This document shows positions 11,673 to 22,801 of a DNA stretch of 64,000 bases, in pieces (positions within the stretch are counted from its first letter, which is position 1; every line of letters begins with the position of its first letter). The translations under genes were made by a program, and so were the position numbers. Source of the DNA: Heligmosomoides polygyrus polygyrus (lineage: Eukaryota > Nematoda > Chromadorea > Rhabditida > Heligmosomidae). Below the pieces are notes generated by a model, which saw only the letters and a program-made list of their open reading frames with translations, was not told where the DNA came from and did no database searches. Where the stretch lies: assembly GCA_947396885.1 (NCBI GenBank), contig OX377201.1, forward strand, positions 22,235,923-22,299,922, read 5' to 3'.

Positions 11673-11935
11673 AATTCAAATCAGTTTCTTTAAGCCTCAA
11701 TTGGCTGGTATCGAGGTTGTAAGCTGTCACAACAATGTCTTGTTGCGATCAAAACTTCTAGCGCCAGGCGGGACTCGAACCCGCACCTCCCTCTGACCGG
11801 GCGGGAATGCTCTACGCCATTACACCACCGGCGCCGTTTGATCGAACGCAACATCCACACCTCGTGGGACCGATCAGCACCCACCCATATCCATCCCGCT
11901 TTTGATCGCAACAAAACATCGTTGTGACAGATATT
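11673..11935 (-). mobile_element. SINE-B copy (tRNA-like repeat)
   Basis: On the minus strand, about 11760-11836 folds like a tRNA. It has a 7-bp acceptor (GCGCCGG with CTGGCGC), a perfect T arm (GCGGG-TTCGAGT-CCCGC) and a 5-bp anticodon stem, but an oversized anticodon loop, so it is probably not a functional tRNA. Flanks conserved in other copies (GTTTGATCGAACGCAACATC; GATCAAAACTTCTA) show it is a repeat. An inverted pair (CTGTCACAACAATGTC / CATCGTTGTGACAG) brackets the core. Confidence 0.8.
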
Positions 11936-11984
11936 AATAATATTTTAATAAAAACTACTAATATTATCTCTAACCATAAATAAG

Positions 11985-12066
11985 AGGTGGCTGAGAGTGA
12001 GGTAGTGCCATTGGGAACTGCCGGCCGAATCGAGGCTCATGGTTCGGGTCCCTCCTATGGCAACCA
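11985..12066 (+). repeat. tRNA-like sequence
   Basis: GGTGGCTGAGAGTGAGGTAG resembles a class II tRNA D-arm and box A. CATGGTTCGGGTCCC is a good box B, and the stretch ends GGCAACCA. No clean cloverleaf was worked out, so it is more likely a tRNA-derived relic than a gene. Confidence 0.4.
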
Positions 12067-12189
12067 AGTTTACCATACTTCCAGAGTCATAGCACTGCAG
12101 TCAGTCTTGTTTGCGAGGAAAAATACTGATATTTCATGGGCTGGACACTGAAAGTCACAGTTTAGACCAGATATGCATGAAAATTCCCT

Positions 12190-12476
12190 CCAAAGGGACG
12201 TGTATGTAGCGCAGGAGGAGGAGGTGCCGGCTGTCGCGTGCACCCGATGCCAGATCCCTGATTCCGATTTTGCGTCCAGGCCAACCAAGCCTTCCATCCC
12301 TCTGAGTTCAGCGAATTGGTAGCAGACTCGTCTACGAGAGATAAAGCGGTGACTCGCCCATCGGCTGGCCACCGCAAGTAATTGACGGTTAGAGGCCAAA
12401 TACGCATTCAAAATTCCGCAGGTGTACAATGCCTGGCGCATCCCGAAAAGGACTGAGTAACGCGGTCCTTTACCAC
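12190..12476 (+). mobile_element. SINE-A copy
   Basis: Head GTATGTAGCGCAGGAGG, GCTGTCGCGTGCACCCGAT, CAAGCCTTCCATCCCTC, CATCGGCTGGCCACCGCAAG, TGGCGCATCCC, and tail GCGGTCCTTTACC. Nearly full length. Confidence 0.9.
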
Positions 12477-12506
12477 GTATCCTTTATTGCTCCCAAGAGA
12501 TCCAGT

Positions 12507-12575
12507 AGAAAATAGAACGCGTGGCGCGTACCAAACCGGAATTTATCGAAATCGGCTTTCATCCTCTATCCTCTA
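12507..12575 (+). mobile_element. SINE-A 3' fragment
   Basis: TAGAACGCGTGGCGCGTACC followed by a CATCCTCTATCC-type tail. Short and divergent. Confidence 0.4.
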
Positions 12576-12896
12576 TGTTCTGAGCTCAACCCTCTGCCCC
12601 TATCCAAACCACCCTGGTCGTTCCATTCACTTCCGGCGGTTGAATATCTTGAGTCGACGCTCACTATTATCGACTTATTGCGTTGAAGCCGTGATTCATC
12701 TGCCCCTTGTGGAAGTGGACGTGGTTTAATTTCGAATGCAAGACATGCATCTCCACACCTGTCACCTTTTCAGCAACCAGGAAGAAAACACTTTCGCGTG
12801 TTAGGTGCCTTGAATGCATATGTACATGCATACGCATGCCATCCTATAGAATAACAAGGAAGCTTAGATCTGCTAGCACAGAAATATGCCAGCGGG

Positions 12897-13030
12897 TATG
12901 ACTCCGCCCAGGCCAACCGAGCACTCCTTCCTCCCTCCAGGGTTATTGAATAGGTACCAAAATTTCCGGAGAATGATGAAACTCTGATATGCCAACGACT
13001 GGCTACGGCAAGTCCTCGTCAGGAATGCAG
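12897..13030 (+). mobile_element. SINE-A middle fragment
   Basis: CCGCCCAGGCCAACCGAGC, then GAATAGGTACCAAAATTTCC and CTGGCTACGGCAAG match the SINE-A body. Head and tail are absent. Confidence 0.6.
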
Positions 13031-13146
13031 GATGAACATGAGACCGAGTTCTGACTTCAGGCAATGGTTCCTTCCACCGCTTCATAAAATGCGATTAGCT
13101 GATGTGGTCCCATTAAAAGAACAGTTGAACAATTATATGTTTATAA

Positions 13147-13413
13147 AGCGCATGGTAGCGCAGTCCAAGGAGGCGCCGACAATCGCGTTAATTCGCTTCC
13201 AGGTTCTGGGTTCGGATTACCCGCCAAGGCCCAAGTCTTCCGCCTAGCGGGGCCAGTGAACTGGTACCAGACTTGCCTGGGAAGGGTAAAACACTAACTT
13301 ATCCATCGGCTGACCACCACAAGTTATAGTATATGTAGGCCAAATAGGCATTCGAATCGCCTCTCGTACCTAGAAGCTGAATGCATGGCGCATCCCAAAA
13401 CAGGAACTGGTTA
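13147..13413 (+). mobile_element. SINE-A copy
   Basis: Head GCGCATGGTAGCGCAGTCC (box A intact), box B GGGTTCGGATTACCCG, CTGGTACCAGACTTGCCTGG, and end GCATGGCGCATCCCAAAAC. Confidence 0.9.
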
Positions 13414-13419
13414 GCGAAC

Positions 13420-13660
13420 TTTTGCATACTCTCTCTATTCTATACTACATACTAATGCATCTGTATTCTCTGTATATTCTACGTACTACTACACACTACA
13501 TACTATTATGTATAAATATATATTTATACTTATATGTTCAAATATCTCTATATATTATATATTCGGTGACTAATACCGTTTTCGACTACATCATGGACGA
13601 TCCAGACCAGCATCCGATTAGAAGGATTAATTAATTAAACAATTATTCAACTAATTAATT
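13420..13660. repeat. AT-rich low-complexity tract
   Basis: TACTACATACTA- and TATATATTTATA-like sequence with a TTAATTAATTAA segment around 13625-13660. No gene is present. Confidence 0.6.
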
Positions 13661-14151
13661 AACGCCGACCTTCATCCTTTATCCCATTCCCTTTGTCTCA
13701 AAGTATTAACTTTTGAAAAGATCAACAAAAAACCGTTAGCACTTCTGAACGCCTGAAGAATATATGATAAACATATAGAACGCTACAATTAATCCAGAGA
13801 AGTGGCTCGTTAAGGGCTTACTAGCATAGGTGAGTAAGTGGCAAACTGCTGGCTGAGATTATGAAATCAGCGCCGCTCTTCTGAATACAACGGCCACGTA
13901 CGTGGCTATTTGGCGATCAGGTGTGGAACTGGAACGTTTTTCTCCATCGTATTCAACTGAACAATGAATAATGGGCTTTGGTGATATGAATTCATTAAGC
14001 TCCATCAAACACATTGTTCAGCGAATAACAACAAAGGCAATTCCACGAATGCCTTTATATTGATGGACCGGCTCATGATGGGGGTCGGGGCTGAGGTGAC
14101 GACCGACACCTCTTCAGCTTTGTTCGGTGTAAGCCACGTTTCGGGCTCGTG
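13661..14151. other. no gene recognised
   Basis: Unassigned sequence. Confidence 0.35.
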
Positions 14152-14345
14152 GTGGCGCAGTCGGAGCAAGCGCAGGCTGTGGTCTGCAATCCGAATCAGC
14201 TCCCTGATTCGGGTTTACGGCCCAGACCAACCAAGCCCTCCATGCCTTCGGGGTTGGTGAAGTGGTACCAGACTTCTCTGAGAAGGATAAACACCACAGT
14301 TGGATGCGCGGCGCATCCCAGGTATTGATTACCGCCGTCCTTTAT
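14152..14345 (+). mobile_element. SINE-A copy with internal deletion
   Basis: Box A GGTGGCGCAGTCGGAGC, CCAACCAAGCCCTCCATG, TGGTACCAGACTTC, then directly GGATGCGCGGCGCATCCCAG and CCGCCGTCCTTTATC. The section between GAAGGATAAA and the 3' end is missing. Confidence 0.85.
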
Positions 14346-14349
14346 CTCT

Positions 14350-15600
14350 CTTCCTTCAAGCTGAGTCTTCATCTCTAAGCGAGGCGCGGCGCGGCAAGTG
14401 CGACGAACGGCGAACATCACCAGCAGTCAGGTTCCGCGTTCCATTTTCGCGAAAAAATTACCGTTTCAGCAGACCTATATCAGTGCAGCTTGAGGATGGC
14501 ATCAGTTGATAGTCGTGACGTGTTCCAAGGCTTGGTGCTGGCGGTTCGGTTGGAGTGTTCGTTCGCAGGATGAGTTGATGTAAGCAAACTGGCAGCTTGT
14601 GGGGCATAAGCCTTTCTTGAAGTGCTAGGAAGCAACTGCAGTGAAACGACAATAAAGTCTAAGATTTACGGCTCAAAAATAGGAACGAAATCTTCCCTAA
14701 CGCTGGGCGGTCGGAATTGAAGTGTTGCTCGGGGAGTCTGCTCGGATTGCTCGGATTTTCTGTATTCCTTTTTTTCAGATCAAACTGGGCACTTTTCAAA
14801 GCTAGCTGTTCTCTTTAGAAATCAATCGAGACACTTTGAAAATGAAAACTGAGGAGCCAGACACTCTCTAAAAGGATTCGAGAAAAATGAAGTACTACTT
14901 TCTTTGAAATTTTTGAAATTTCAAAATTCCCCAATAAACGATGAGCACACTATTTGAAGCTTCACAGACAAAATTTAACTAGCTGCTTTGAACGTTAGGT
15001 GAAACTGAAGGAAAGCATGGAATTTCGGTACACTACAGAACAGATTGCGCAGTCCACTCGCCCCGCAGGTCGCTTTGTTTTTATGGCTGACACTGCAGAT
15101 GCTGTTTACTTGAAGATGTGAAGGCATTTCTGATTTTCATAAGTGTTTTCGTTGTGCCATAGACTAGGGTGCGTGCATTTTCACACAAACAGAATTTTCG
15201 TTGTTCATCAAAGAAAAGACGTCCTGACGACGGAAATTTTTTATTTTTCTGTTTTGCGCGATTAACAGCAGAATTAAAAATATGGTCGGCGTCAATTAAA
15301 CTCACACAGTCTACTTCTACGTGGAATCGTGGAGGGAATTTGAATGCCTACTGGCTCTAGCAAACCTAGTGATAGCAATTCTGTGGAGAACACAGGGTGC
15401 ATGTCACGAAAGTGCATCGGAGGGTGCGGGAACGTGAGGTGTGGGGGGGGGGGGTGACGCGCCGTTACTCCTACTCTAATTGCGGCAATCAATAATGTGC
15501 CCTGTCGTGCAGCTGAGCTGGTGCCTGATTGGCTACCGCGGTTACAGTAGAAGCAACACCGCACCTTTTCACACTCCCACGGTGCGTCTTCGCGACATGT
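14350..15600. other. no gene; G12 run at 15443-15454
   Basis: Several overlapping open frames show no family features. 14760-14860 has a weak resemblance to element G ends (GATCAAACTGGGCACTTTTC). Confidence 0.35.
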
Positions 15601-15606
15601 ACCGAA

Positions 15607-15752
15607 AACAGTGCTATATATTTCCCAAACAAATCTGCTACCATTTCGCTGGCTTCGTGTGGCCGAGAGCTTTGATTGGCTCGAGTAGGTGTCGAACCTT
15701 CGAAAGTTTCGAATTCAAGGTGCACGCGAGTGTTGGCGCTCCTGTGGCAGGG
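15607..15752 (-). mobile_element. SINE-A fragment, decayed
   Basis: CAGTGCTATATATTTCCCAA, ATCTGCTACCATTTCGCTGG and GTGCACGCGAGTGTTGGCG follow the reverse SINE-A order with many changes. Confidence 0.5.
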
Positions 15753-15851
15753 AAAACCAGGCAAAGCGGAGTCTACAATTTTATGTCACACGCGTGGAAG
15801 GGGGAGGAGGTTGAGGTCTCATACAGAGCAATAATGCGTGGGTTTGGACCA

Positions 15852-15965
15852 GGGGTCAGATTCACCAACCGCTTACCGGCCGGTAATGGTGAAAAGTACC
15901 GCCAAATCTTATGCTGATGAGTCCCATATCAGGGGGTGCTGCGGAACTTTTCGCCGTCTGGCCCC
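15852..15965. mobile_element. MITE family H, partly deleted
   Basis: Starts GGGGTCAGATTCACCAACC and ends GTCTGGCCCC. The arms pair partially (GGTGAAAAGTACCGCC with GCGGAACTTTTCGCC). The right arm lacks the GATTCACCAACC part. Related copies are at 44417-44554 and 37605-37768. Confidence 0.6.
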
Positions 15966-16104
15966 AGTTTGGTTATCACCAGGTGAGTCAGGTAGTGAAA
16001 TAAACAATATCAAAGGCTACAAAACTCACTGAAATTCGGTCTCTTACAGAGCAAACTTAATTCTTGAGGAAATAGTAAGTACATGTAAAGGTCAAGCTTA
16101 CCAA

Positions 16105-16345
16105 ATGATTGTGGAATGCGCCAAGCATTCTAGTTCTACGGAATACCGAGGGATCAATTTGACTGTTTGGCCTATACAATGACTTTCGGTGGCCAGTCAA
16201 TGTACAAGTTATGGTGTTATCCTTTCCGGACAGGTCTACAGTCTAGTCGTCAACCGTCTCTGAGAAACAAAAGGCTTGGGTAGCTTTCTAGAACCACTGA
16301 CCTCGATCCGGGGTGCAAGCGCATCCTCCAACTGCGCCACAATTT
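16105..16345 (-). mobile_element. SINE-A copy, decayed
   Basis: GGAATGCGCCAAGCATTCTA, TTTGGCCTATACAATGACTT, GGTGGCCAGTCAATG, and CAACTGCGCCACAA at the head side. Confidence 0.75.
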
Positions 16346-17500
16346 GTCACTCTTAGTTCATGTGCGCTCCGTTGAAACTGTAGCCATTCGCTAGAGCACT
16401 ATCTGTCGAGCGAGGGCAAAACAAATCTTTTGTGCTACGCAAGCATCCGGCAACGTTGCGAAGCGGGAAATGCCATGTGTGAATGTCTCATGCACTATGC
16501 TGTGAGCGGTGGAATCTCCGATCTAACGGCGAAAATAACGCGATATTTGTGAAGAATGTGTGACATTCAAAGCATCTGAGACAACAACAAGCAGCACACA
16601 ATGAAAACCTTCAAACAATTTCGGTAGGCACCTCTAATGAATCTGCCGCATGAGCGAGGTAGGTAGAATTTAACGGTCGGCTTAAACCTAAATGTCTTCC
16701 AGAATTTCCAAACTAGATTTATTTTAAAAATCGCAAAAATAGCTTTGAAACCTTGCTAAGGCGCATGCTAATTTTACAGGAACGTTAGCAGTTGCAGCTG
16801 TCGAAGTAACACAGTTAAAGTGCGTCGGTGTTTTTTTTTCGAAGAACGCCCCCTCTATTCCTAGGAGAGGCTTCCAGCGCAAACAATGTTACGTAGCGAA
16901 CGAAAACAAGTTCTATTCTTGAAACAGTCCTCTTCACTGAAATCATTTTGCTCATATTAGATTAGTGCAACATGACGCGGCGCTTTTGTATTGACGACGC
17001 TCATAACATGAAATTGTAATGCTCCTGAAAGACAGCTGTCCTTCTACTTATCGCTTTAAAGAACAGACTTAGCCTAACCTTTTGGTTCCGAATATTATTT
17101 TATAAAGATAGGGATGACAACACCAGCAAGTGACTGATCGTGAGCGCTTGGAACCAGCCTATCGCATGTGGTTGTCCACTCGGTTTCAATGTGGTAAGGA
17201 TAGCAGATTTGAAGGTAAAGACTGCAATGGGTAACTACCGGAGGTTCCCAAAGACCAAGTAGATTGGAAAAATGTGAGAAAATATGATATGGACCGCTGC
17301 TAGACGTAAAAAAGATCAAGTTTATGAGCTCTGGACATAGCCCCGACCCTTGAAAGCTGAAGCTGTTCCGGTACCTCGAAAGAGGAAGGAGACCAGGAAA
17401 CGAAATGTGGTTCTGGGCGGATAAACGCAGCCGGGCTCGAATGGATGGACCTCACAGGGATCTTATCGAAGTAGGTACTCGAGGGCATTCACAAGGAAAT
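16346..17500. other. no gene recognised
   Basis: Open frames at 17095-17488 (minus) carry no recognisable domain. Confidence 0.35.
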
Positions 17501-17502
17501 GG

Positions 17503-17775
17503 TCTGAATCGTATGTCTGAACGAGGGGAGCGAGTCATATAGGGAGAATCCTCACCCCTCAGTTACTACAAAAATTTGTTTATTTTTTGCCAAGTCGTTC
17601 AACCCAAGAAGTAGGGGACAGAATGGAATACGATGCATCACGTGTATGGAGTCTTGTACGCCCACGATGCCTCTGCCCGCAAGCGACTCAGAGCGCAGTG
17701 AGAGTGGGGTAGCTTCATGCGAGGAAGGTCGGGGTTCGGTTCTTCTGCGCTGCTGCATTTCTGTCAAGATAAAGT
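17503..17775 (+). repeat. repeat E, second copy (arm plus core)
   Basis: TATGTCTGAACGAGGGGAGC, AAGTCGTTCAACCCAAGAAG and CACGATGCCTCTGCCCGCAA follow the same order as 7755-8010. The tRNA-like core ends GGGGTTCGGTTCTTCTGC. There is no inverted right arm here, so foldback E is this unit plus an inverted arm. Confidence 0.7.
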
Positions 17776-18440
17776 TCTAAGCAGCATGCGGGTAGAGGTT
17801 TATTTGGTCAGGATGAAAATGCATCCTGCTGAAGGAAGAGGGGCATTGTCTAAGGCCTTTAGGATGCCGGACAACATCCTGAGCGGTCTAACACTTATCT
17901 AAAAATTATCTATTATAGAAATATTAGAGCCAGAAGCTCTCGTAAAGATATAGCAAAATGCCTCTAAGAAAATGCTGGAAGCATCTTTACAAAAGAGACC
18001 TTGATTCTAGGGAACTAAATCTCGGGGGAGAGAATACTATATCGAGAAAGGGGATGAATAAGAAGAACATGAGCGAGGACCACAAAAAGAAGAATAATAA
18101 GACAAATAGGAATGAAAACAAAGCCGACCACGACCGACTCCAGGAGGAGTTCTGAGAGTAAATCATGCAATAGTCTATTGTTTTCAGTTTTTCCAGCCTG
18201 AAAAAAGTTACCAAGGGCGTCACAAATAACCAATGCACGATCGAAGCAGAAAACGCCACGAACATAAGCGTATCAAAACAGGTCGGGATTGCACTTTCCA
18301 TTTATCTCACTAAAAAATTCTTTATCACGTGGACTATGAAAGCCTCGATCCAGCCATTGTTCTCTCTCCCTTTCTAACCAAATAGAAATTTTTCAGATAC
18401 TTAAGAAACTCCAAAATATTAGTAAGGAAACTTTTTAATT
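17776..18440. other. no gene recognised
   Basis: A Lys/Asn-rich frame on plus (17958-18155) and its hydrophobic antisense are products of a GAA/AAC-rich stretch. Confidence 0.4.
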
Positions 18441-18449
18441 TTTCTATAC

Positions 18450-18478
18450 CTGAAGAAGGGTTTAAGACCCGAAACGTC
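18450..18478 (+). ncRNA. hammerhead-like core hairpin (candidate)
   Basis: CTGAAGA (18450-18456), then a hairpin GGGT-TTAAG-ACCC (18458-18470), then GAAAC (18471-18475). The order CUGANGA, stem II, GAAA is the hammerhead catalytic core. I could not place stems I and III or a cleavage triplet with confidence, so activity is not shown. Confidence 0.3.
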
Positions 18479-18674
18479 GTCAAATAATTATTGACTACAT
18501 CGAGCTTCACTGCTATGAAAACAAAGAGGAGCATGAAGCTTAGGGAACAACCGCCTTAAGAAACCTATAAAAATCCCTCCAAGTACTATTAGAACTCTTT
18601 GAAAATCGATGACGCGATAAACTTACTCAGCAATTTCATCATAACCAACGCTCCAGAAGCTCACGGCAACGGAA

Positions 18675-18805
18675 GAATTAAGCTGTTACAACGATGTTTT
18701 GTTGCGATCAAAACTTCTAGCGCCAGGCGGGACTCGAACCCGCGCCTCCCTCTGACCGAGCTGGAATGCCCTACGCCATTACACCACCGTCGCCGTTTGA
18801 TCAAG
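18675..18805 (-). mobile_element. SINE-B copy
   Basis: Same tRNA-like core as 11760 with flank GTTGCGATCAAAACTTCTAG and a T arm matching GGGACTCGAACCCGCGCC in reverse. The anticodon-side bases differ (GACCGAGCTGGAATG). The upstream flank shortens after GTTTGATCAAGG. Confidence 0.8.
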
Positions 18806-18935
18806 GATTAAGATTTTTCCTCAATTTCCCCTCTTCGTGGTGAACTATACAGGAATAAAAAATTGTTATAAATAAAGCTATTACAATAACGAAACATGCA
18901 GAACTAAAAGAAGATAGCTACTACTTCATAACGGG

Positions 18936-19590
18936 AGGTTTTGTTGCGATCAAAACTCTTCCGGCAGGCGGGACTCGAACCCATACCCAATAGGTTTTGC
19001 GTAGAGGTTACGATCAGTTATCACTCACGCGTGGCATCGGACTGACCAAGAGACTATCTCATCGGTAGGTCGGAACGGTCAAAGTGTTGTATATGGGCAG
19101 AATCGTCTCTCTCTCGGAAACAGCTAAATACAAATATATCGACCTCAATACAACTCTGCGCAGAGTTAGGGACGACAGAATTTGGACCGTTGGCGGCGTT
19201 AGCCCTACGCCTGCAGGCGGAGGGCGGGCTCAAGTTGGCTGGAAACAGCGATCGTGGGAATTACGCCGCCCCTCTACCCACTGCGCCACCATCGCTCGCT
19301 CGTCACCGCTGTTTCCATCCAATATGAGCCCGTCCTCCGCCTGCAGGCATAGGGCTAACGCCGCCAACGGCCCAACTTCCGTCGTCCCTTACTCCGCGCA
19401 GAGTTGTATTGGGGTCGAGATACTTGCATTTTGCTGTTTCCCAGAGAGAGAGGCGATTCCGCACATATTCAATACTTGGGCCATTCTGACCTATCGTTGA
19501 GATAGTCTCCTGGTGAGTTGGCTGGCCACCGATATCAGAGGGTGAAGGTTCGAGTCTCGTCTGGCGCAAGAATTTTGATGACAACAAGAC
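18936..19590. repeat. foldback D with tRNA-like ends
   Basis: About 645-bp imperfect palindrome. 19085-19255 pairs with 19305-19480 (e.g. CGCCTGCAGG/CCTGCAGGCG, ACTCTGCGCAGAGTT). The outer parts (18936-19080 minus, 19490-19590 plus) each carry a box-B-like GGTTCGAGTC and the SINE-B-like flank GATCAAAA. The loop holds a further box-A-like GGTGGCGCAGTGGGTAGAG on the minus strand (about 19270-19295). Confidence 0.75.
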
Positions 19591-20150
19591 AAACTAGTAC
19601 TAGTCCTTAATGCGGGCTACCTGGGGGGGGGGGGGCGTGGCCACCAGACCACACGGACCGCATCGAACGGATGTGCTATCACAGAAGAGGTGGCTGGTGA
19701 CTATACTGGCAAACTGTGGTTGACTGTGGTCTGGCACATAGGACATAATAGCGACTGGCACAGATTTTGGCTTTAGGATGGGGAAGGGGTGAAGCACCTT
19801 TCCGGTTTACGGTTCGAAAACTTGCAGCTCCTTTCTTTCACATTTGCGCTCCCGATTGTCCACCTGGCATTTCTTGGGAAACCAAATAGAAAACCTGGGA
19901 GAAAATAAGAAATCCTCACCTAGCATCCTAATCTACAAGGCTATTTTATGCACTACTTAACTTTACTTTGAAAAAAAATCACGGCAATTTAATAGATATT
20001 GTTTTTGGTTCACAATCAATCCTTGATATAATAAGATATATGAGCGAATCTAAAAAACTCAAAGATAAAGGCTAGAAAACCACATTTCATTATCTCGAAT
20101 ACATCTGCGTTTTTCTTTTTCATCACTTAATTTAATTCAACCGTGAAGAT
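19591..20150. other. no gene; G13 run at 19623-19635
   Basis: Apart from the homopolymer, nothing is recognised. The end is AT-rich. Confidence 0.4.
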
Positions 20151-20154
20151 AACA

Positions 20155-21018
20155 TACCGTTTTCATGTCGAATTGGATACTTTTAGATCAAATTGGACGC
20201 ACTGCCAACGATAAGCTAGCCTAAGATTTTTGAAATCAAAGCGAACTCCTCCAATTCGAAATGACCTTCAGGCAGGTTAATCTACTAACTCAACAAGATG
20301 ATTAAAATAATTTCTAGTTCGAGGAAGATTTGATACAACGTTGTTTGAGTTTTTTAGCTAACTTGCCTCAACAGGTGTAATAATTTTATAAAAATTATAT
20401 TTTCGAGAAAAAATGATAACGTGAAGTTGAAGTTGTGAAGTTTGTTTTAGAACAAAGTAAAGAAGCAATCATATAGCTCATTAAAAGATCAGATCGGGAA
20501 GTACAATCGAAAAGCTCGTCGCAATTTTTATTTGATTGATAGTGTAAGTGCTGCTTACAGCACTAAGCATCTAAATGAAGATATGTATGCTCTTTACAAC
20601 TGTTTTTCTTGCTCCGACTATAGGTGTGAAAATCCGATCAATCAGAAATTTTGCAATCAATCGATTAAAAATTTCTTGAACGAGGGTGTGGCGTAACCAT
20701 TTTTGGCACTACAAAATAGCTGCGCTCATGCTCTATAAGCTTTAAACCATTATTCTTCCTCAAAAACACTATTTTATAACATTTCAAACAATGTCTTCAC
20801 TAATTGGATAGATGAATTAAAACTTCAAAGAAATCATACTATCATACTAAAATTTTGTTTGGAGAAAAAAAATTATTTTATCCATTTGTAAGAGACTCTA
20901 GTTCAATGTAGAAGAAGCTCATTTTGATTTGAACGATTTCAATTTGATTTCAAAACGGCTAGCTCAGAAGAGGTGCCCAATTTGATTTGAGAAGTGTTCA
21001 ATTCGAAGTGGAAATGGT
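20155..21018. mobile_element. TIR element G, copy 1 (about 864 bp, non-coding)
   Basis: Left end TACCGTTTTCATGTCGAATT, right end ATTCGAAGTGGAAATGGT. Long sub-terminal inverted similarity (TCAAATTGGACGCAC / GTGCCCAATTTGATTTGA). Same design as 38516-39396. No transposase is encoded. Confidence 0.75.
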
Positions 21019-22345
21019 GAAAACTTCAGGTGATTTCAGTGCTCGGAACAGGCCATTTGTACAAGGTAAATAGCTTTCTCACTCAAAGGCTAACGATGCT
21101 TCCAGAAGGAAAAAAAGAAAAAATAATTTTTATATTCTCCATGTTCGACTGTCATGAAACCTGGGCACGTCTGAATTGTTTCAATACTACAGTGCCACGC
21201 AGGTCTGATATGATCGAATGTTTACTTCGACCTGACGTTTCGACAGCTTCGTCGTTTTCAAAGGCGTAAAAGAAGTTCGAACTTGTTCCAACGAATTCCG
21301 AAGTGTACCAGGGTGAATCCTTTGGATGGATCGTTTTACTTCGGACTGACGTTTCGAGAATTTCTTCGTTTGTTCATCGTTGGGTTACATTCTCGAATTC
21401 GAGAGCGTAACCCAACGATGATCATCCGAAACGAGTGCATTTCGATCACCAGTGACTTTTCCCCGTTCATTCCGTTGTATGGGATATGACACCAGGACCA
21501 AGTGCTTCCATAGCTTAACATCACTATAGATTTGGGCTTGGTAGGCCTCATTTGCTCTATGGTATTCCTATGACTAGGCTTTCACTCAGTGCTGGTGGGA
21601 CAACAGTGAGTTCGGTTTGCTTCAGTGGGATTCACTTTGCACTCTTAGGAATTCGTTGAAACTGGCTGAGTTGGAAACCTGAGTCTTCGCTGAGTGCCTG
21701 TTGTTAGGCTTCGAACTTCTTTCAGGCCTTTGAAAACGATGAAATTGTCGAAACATCAGGTCGAAGTAAACATTCCGTCATAGACCTGCGTGGCACTGTA
21801 GTATTGAAGCAATTCAGACGTGCCCAGGTTTCATGACAGTCGAACATGGAGAATATGAAAATTATTTTTTCTTTTTTTCCTTCTGGAAGCATCGTTAGCC
21901 TTTGAGTGAGAAAGCTATTTACCTTGTACAAATGGCCTGTTCCGAGCACTGAAATCACCTTAAGTTTACACCATTTCCACTTCGAATTGAACACTTCTCA
22001 AATCAAATTGGGCACCTCTTCTGAGCTAGCCGTTTTGAAATCAAATTGAAATCGTCCAAATCGAAATGAGCTTCTTCTACATTGAACTAGAGTCTCAAAA
22101 TGGATAGAATATTTTTTCAATAAGATTTTTTAGTATTAAAGTTAAAGTTTTAGTTGCTTTGAAGATTTAATTCACCAACCCAATTAGTGAAAACATTGTT
22201 TGAAATTTTATAAAACTGTCTTTTTTAGGAAAAATAATGGTTTAAAGCTTATAGAGCGCGAGCGCGGCTATTCTTTAGTGCCAAAAAAGGTTATGCCATG
22301 CAGTCGTCCAAGAGATTTATATTCGATTGATGACAAAATTTCTAG
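20640..22345. repeat. 1.7-kb palindrome made of element G plus inverted copy
   Basis: About 20640-21280 reappears inverted at about 21722-22345. Examples are AGGCCATTTGTACAAGGTAA / TTACCTTGTACAAATGGCCT and the shared mirror-image open frames. The 440-bp spacer contains a perfect small hairpin around 21376-21424 (CATCGTTGGGTTAC...GTAACCCAACGATG) and three GAAACGTC-type motifs. Confidence 0.85.
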
Positions 22346-22734
22346 AAGTATGTATTGAAAAGTATGTACTGCAGCATGTGAAGAAGTATGTATTGAAACA
22401 AGGATTTTCATAATTATGAAGCCCAAATCCCAAACTTCTTCATCTCTGTCTAATACGTACCTGTCCCGAGTCCGTTTATTTAGGTTGTGAAGAAAGTTCT
22501 GTCAGATTTTTGACGGCTTATATTCAACAAACCATAACTCGCTGTGGACATGTGCAATTTTACTTGAAAAATCAATATCAATTTCTATGATAAAATAGCT
22601 GATACTTATTAGTGCCGATAGATGTTCGCTAAAATCGATAGTTAAATGCTAGACCGTAGCAGTAGGAAGGCTAGTTGTCAAACTCCCAGCTATAGTTCTC
22701 GAAACGGGTTCAAGTAATCCGAGTAAGAACTCAC
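22346..22734. other. no exon seen; short direct repeat
   Basis: AGTATGTATTGAAA-like units repeat at 22347-22400. If the exon at 22735-22801 is real, this is its first intron. Confidence 0.4.
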
Positions 22735-22801
22735 ATGATCTGCTGCGGTGTGAGTTGCTGCTGGCCGATGAGGTGGGCGGCCATGTGAGGTGGAGGGTGG
22801 T
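22735..22801 (-). CDS. candidate trans-spliced first exon of an unidentified gene
   Basis: On the minus strand, CCTTGTTTCAG is a textbook nematode acceptor ending at 22802. After 17 nt an ATG (22784-22782) opens MAAHLIGQQQLTPQQI, ending exactly at a GTGAGT donor (22734-22729). An acceptor 10-20 nt before the ATG is what spliced-leader addition gives in nematodes. This is an inference, because the next exon would lie below 22735 and I could not find it. The family is unknown. The Gln-rich start gives no function. Confidence 0.35.

Noticed and set aside
11760..11836. Functional tRNA gene
   Set aside because: Good acceptor and T arms, but the anticodon loop is far too long and the same unit with flanks recurs four times, so it is a repeat.
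17958..18301. Lys/Asn-rich plus frame and hydrophobic minus frame resembling membrane protein
   Set aside because: Both come from one purine-rich tract. The hydrophobic 'segments' are antisense of AAG/AAC runs.
21030..21994. Near-identical 79- and 90-codon frames on opposite strands
   Set aside because: Mirror images produced by the 1.7-kb palindrome, with no protein family match.
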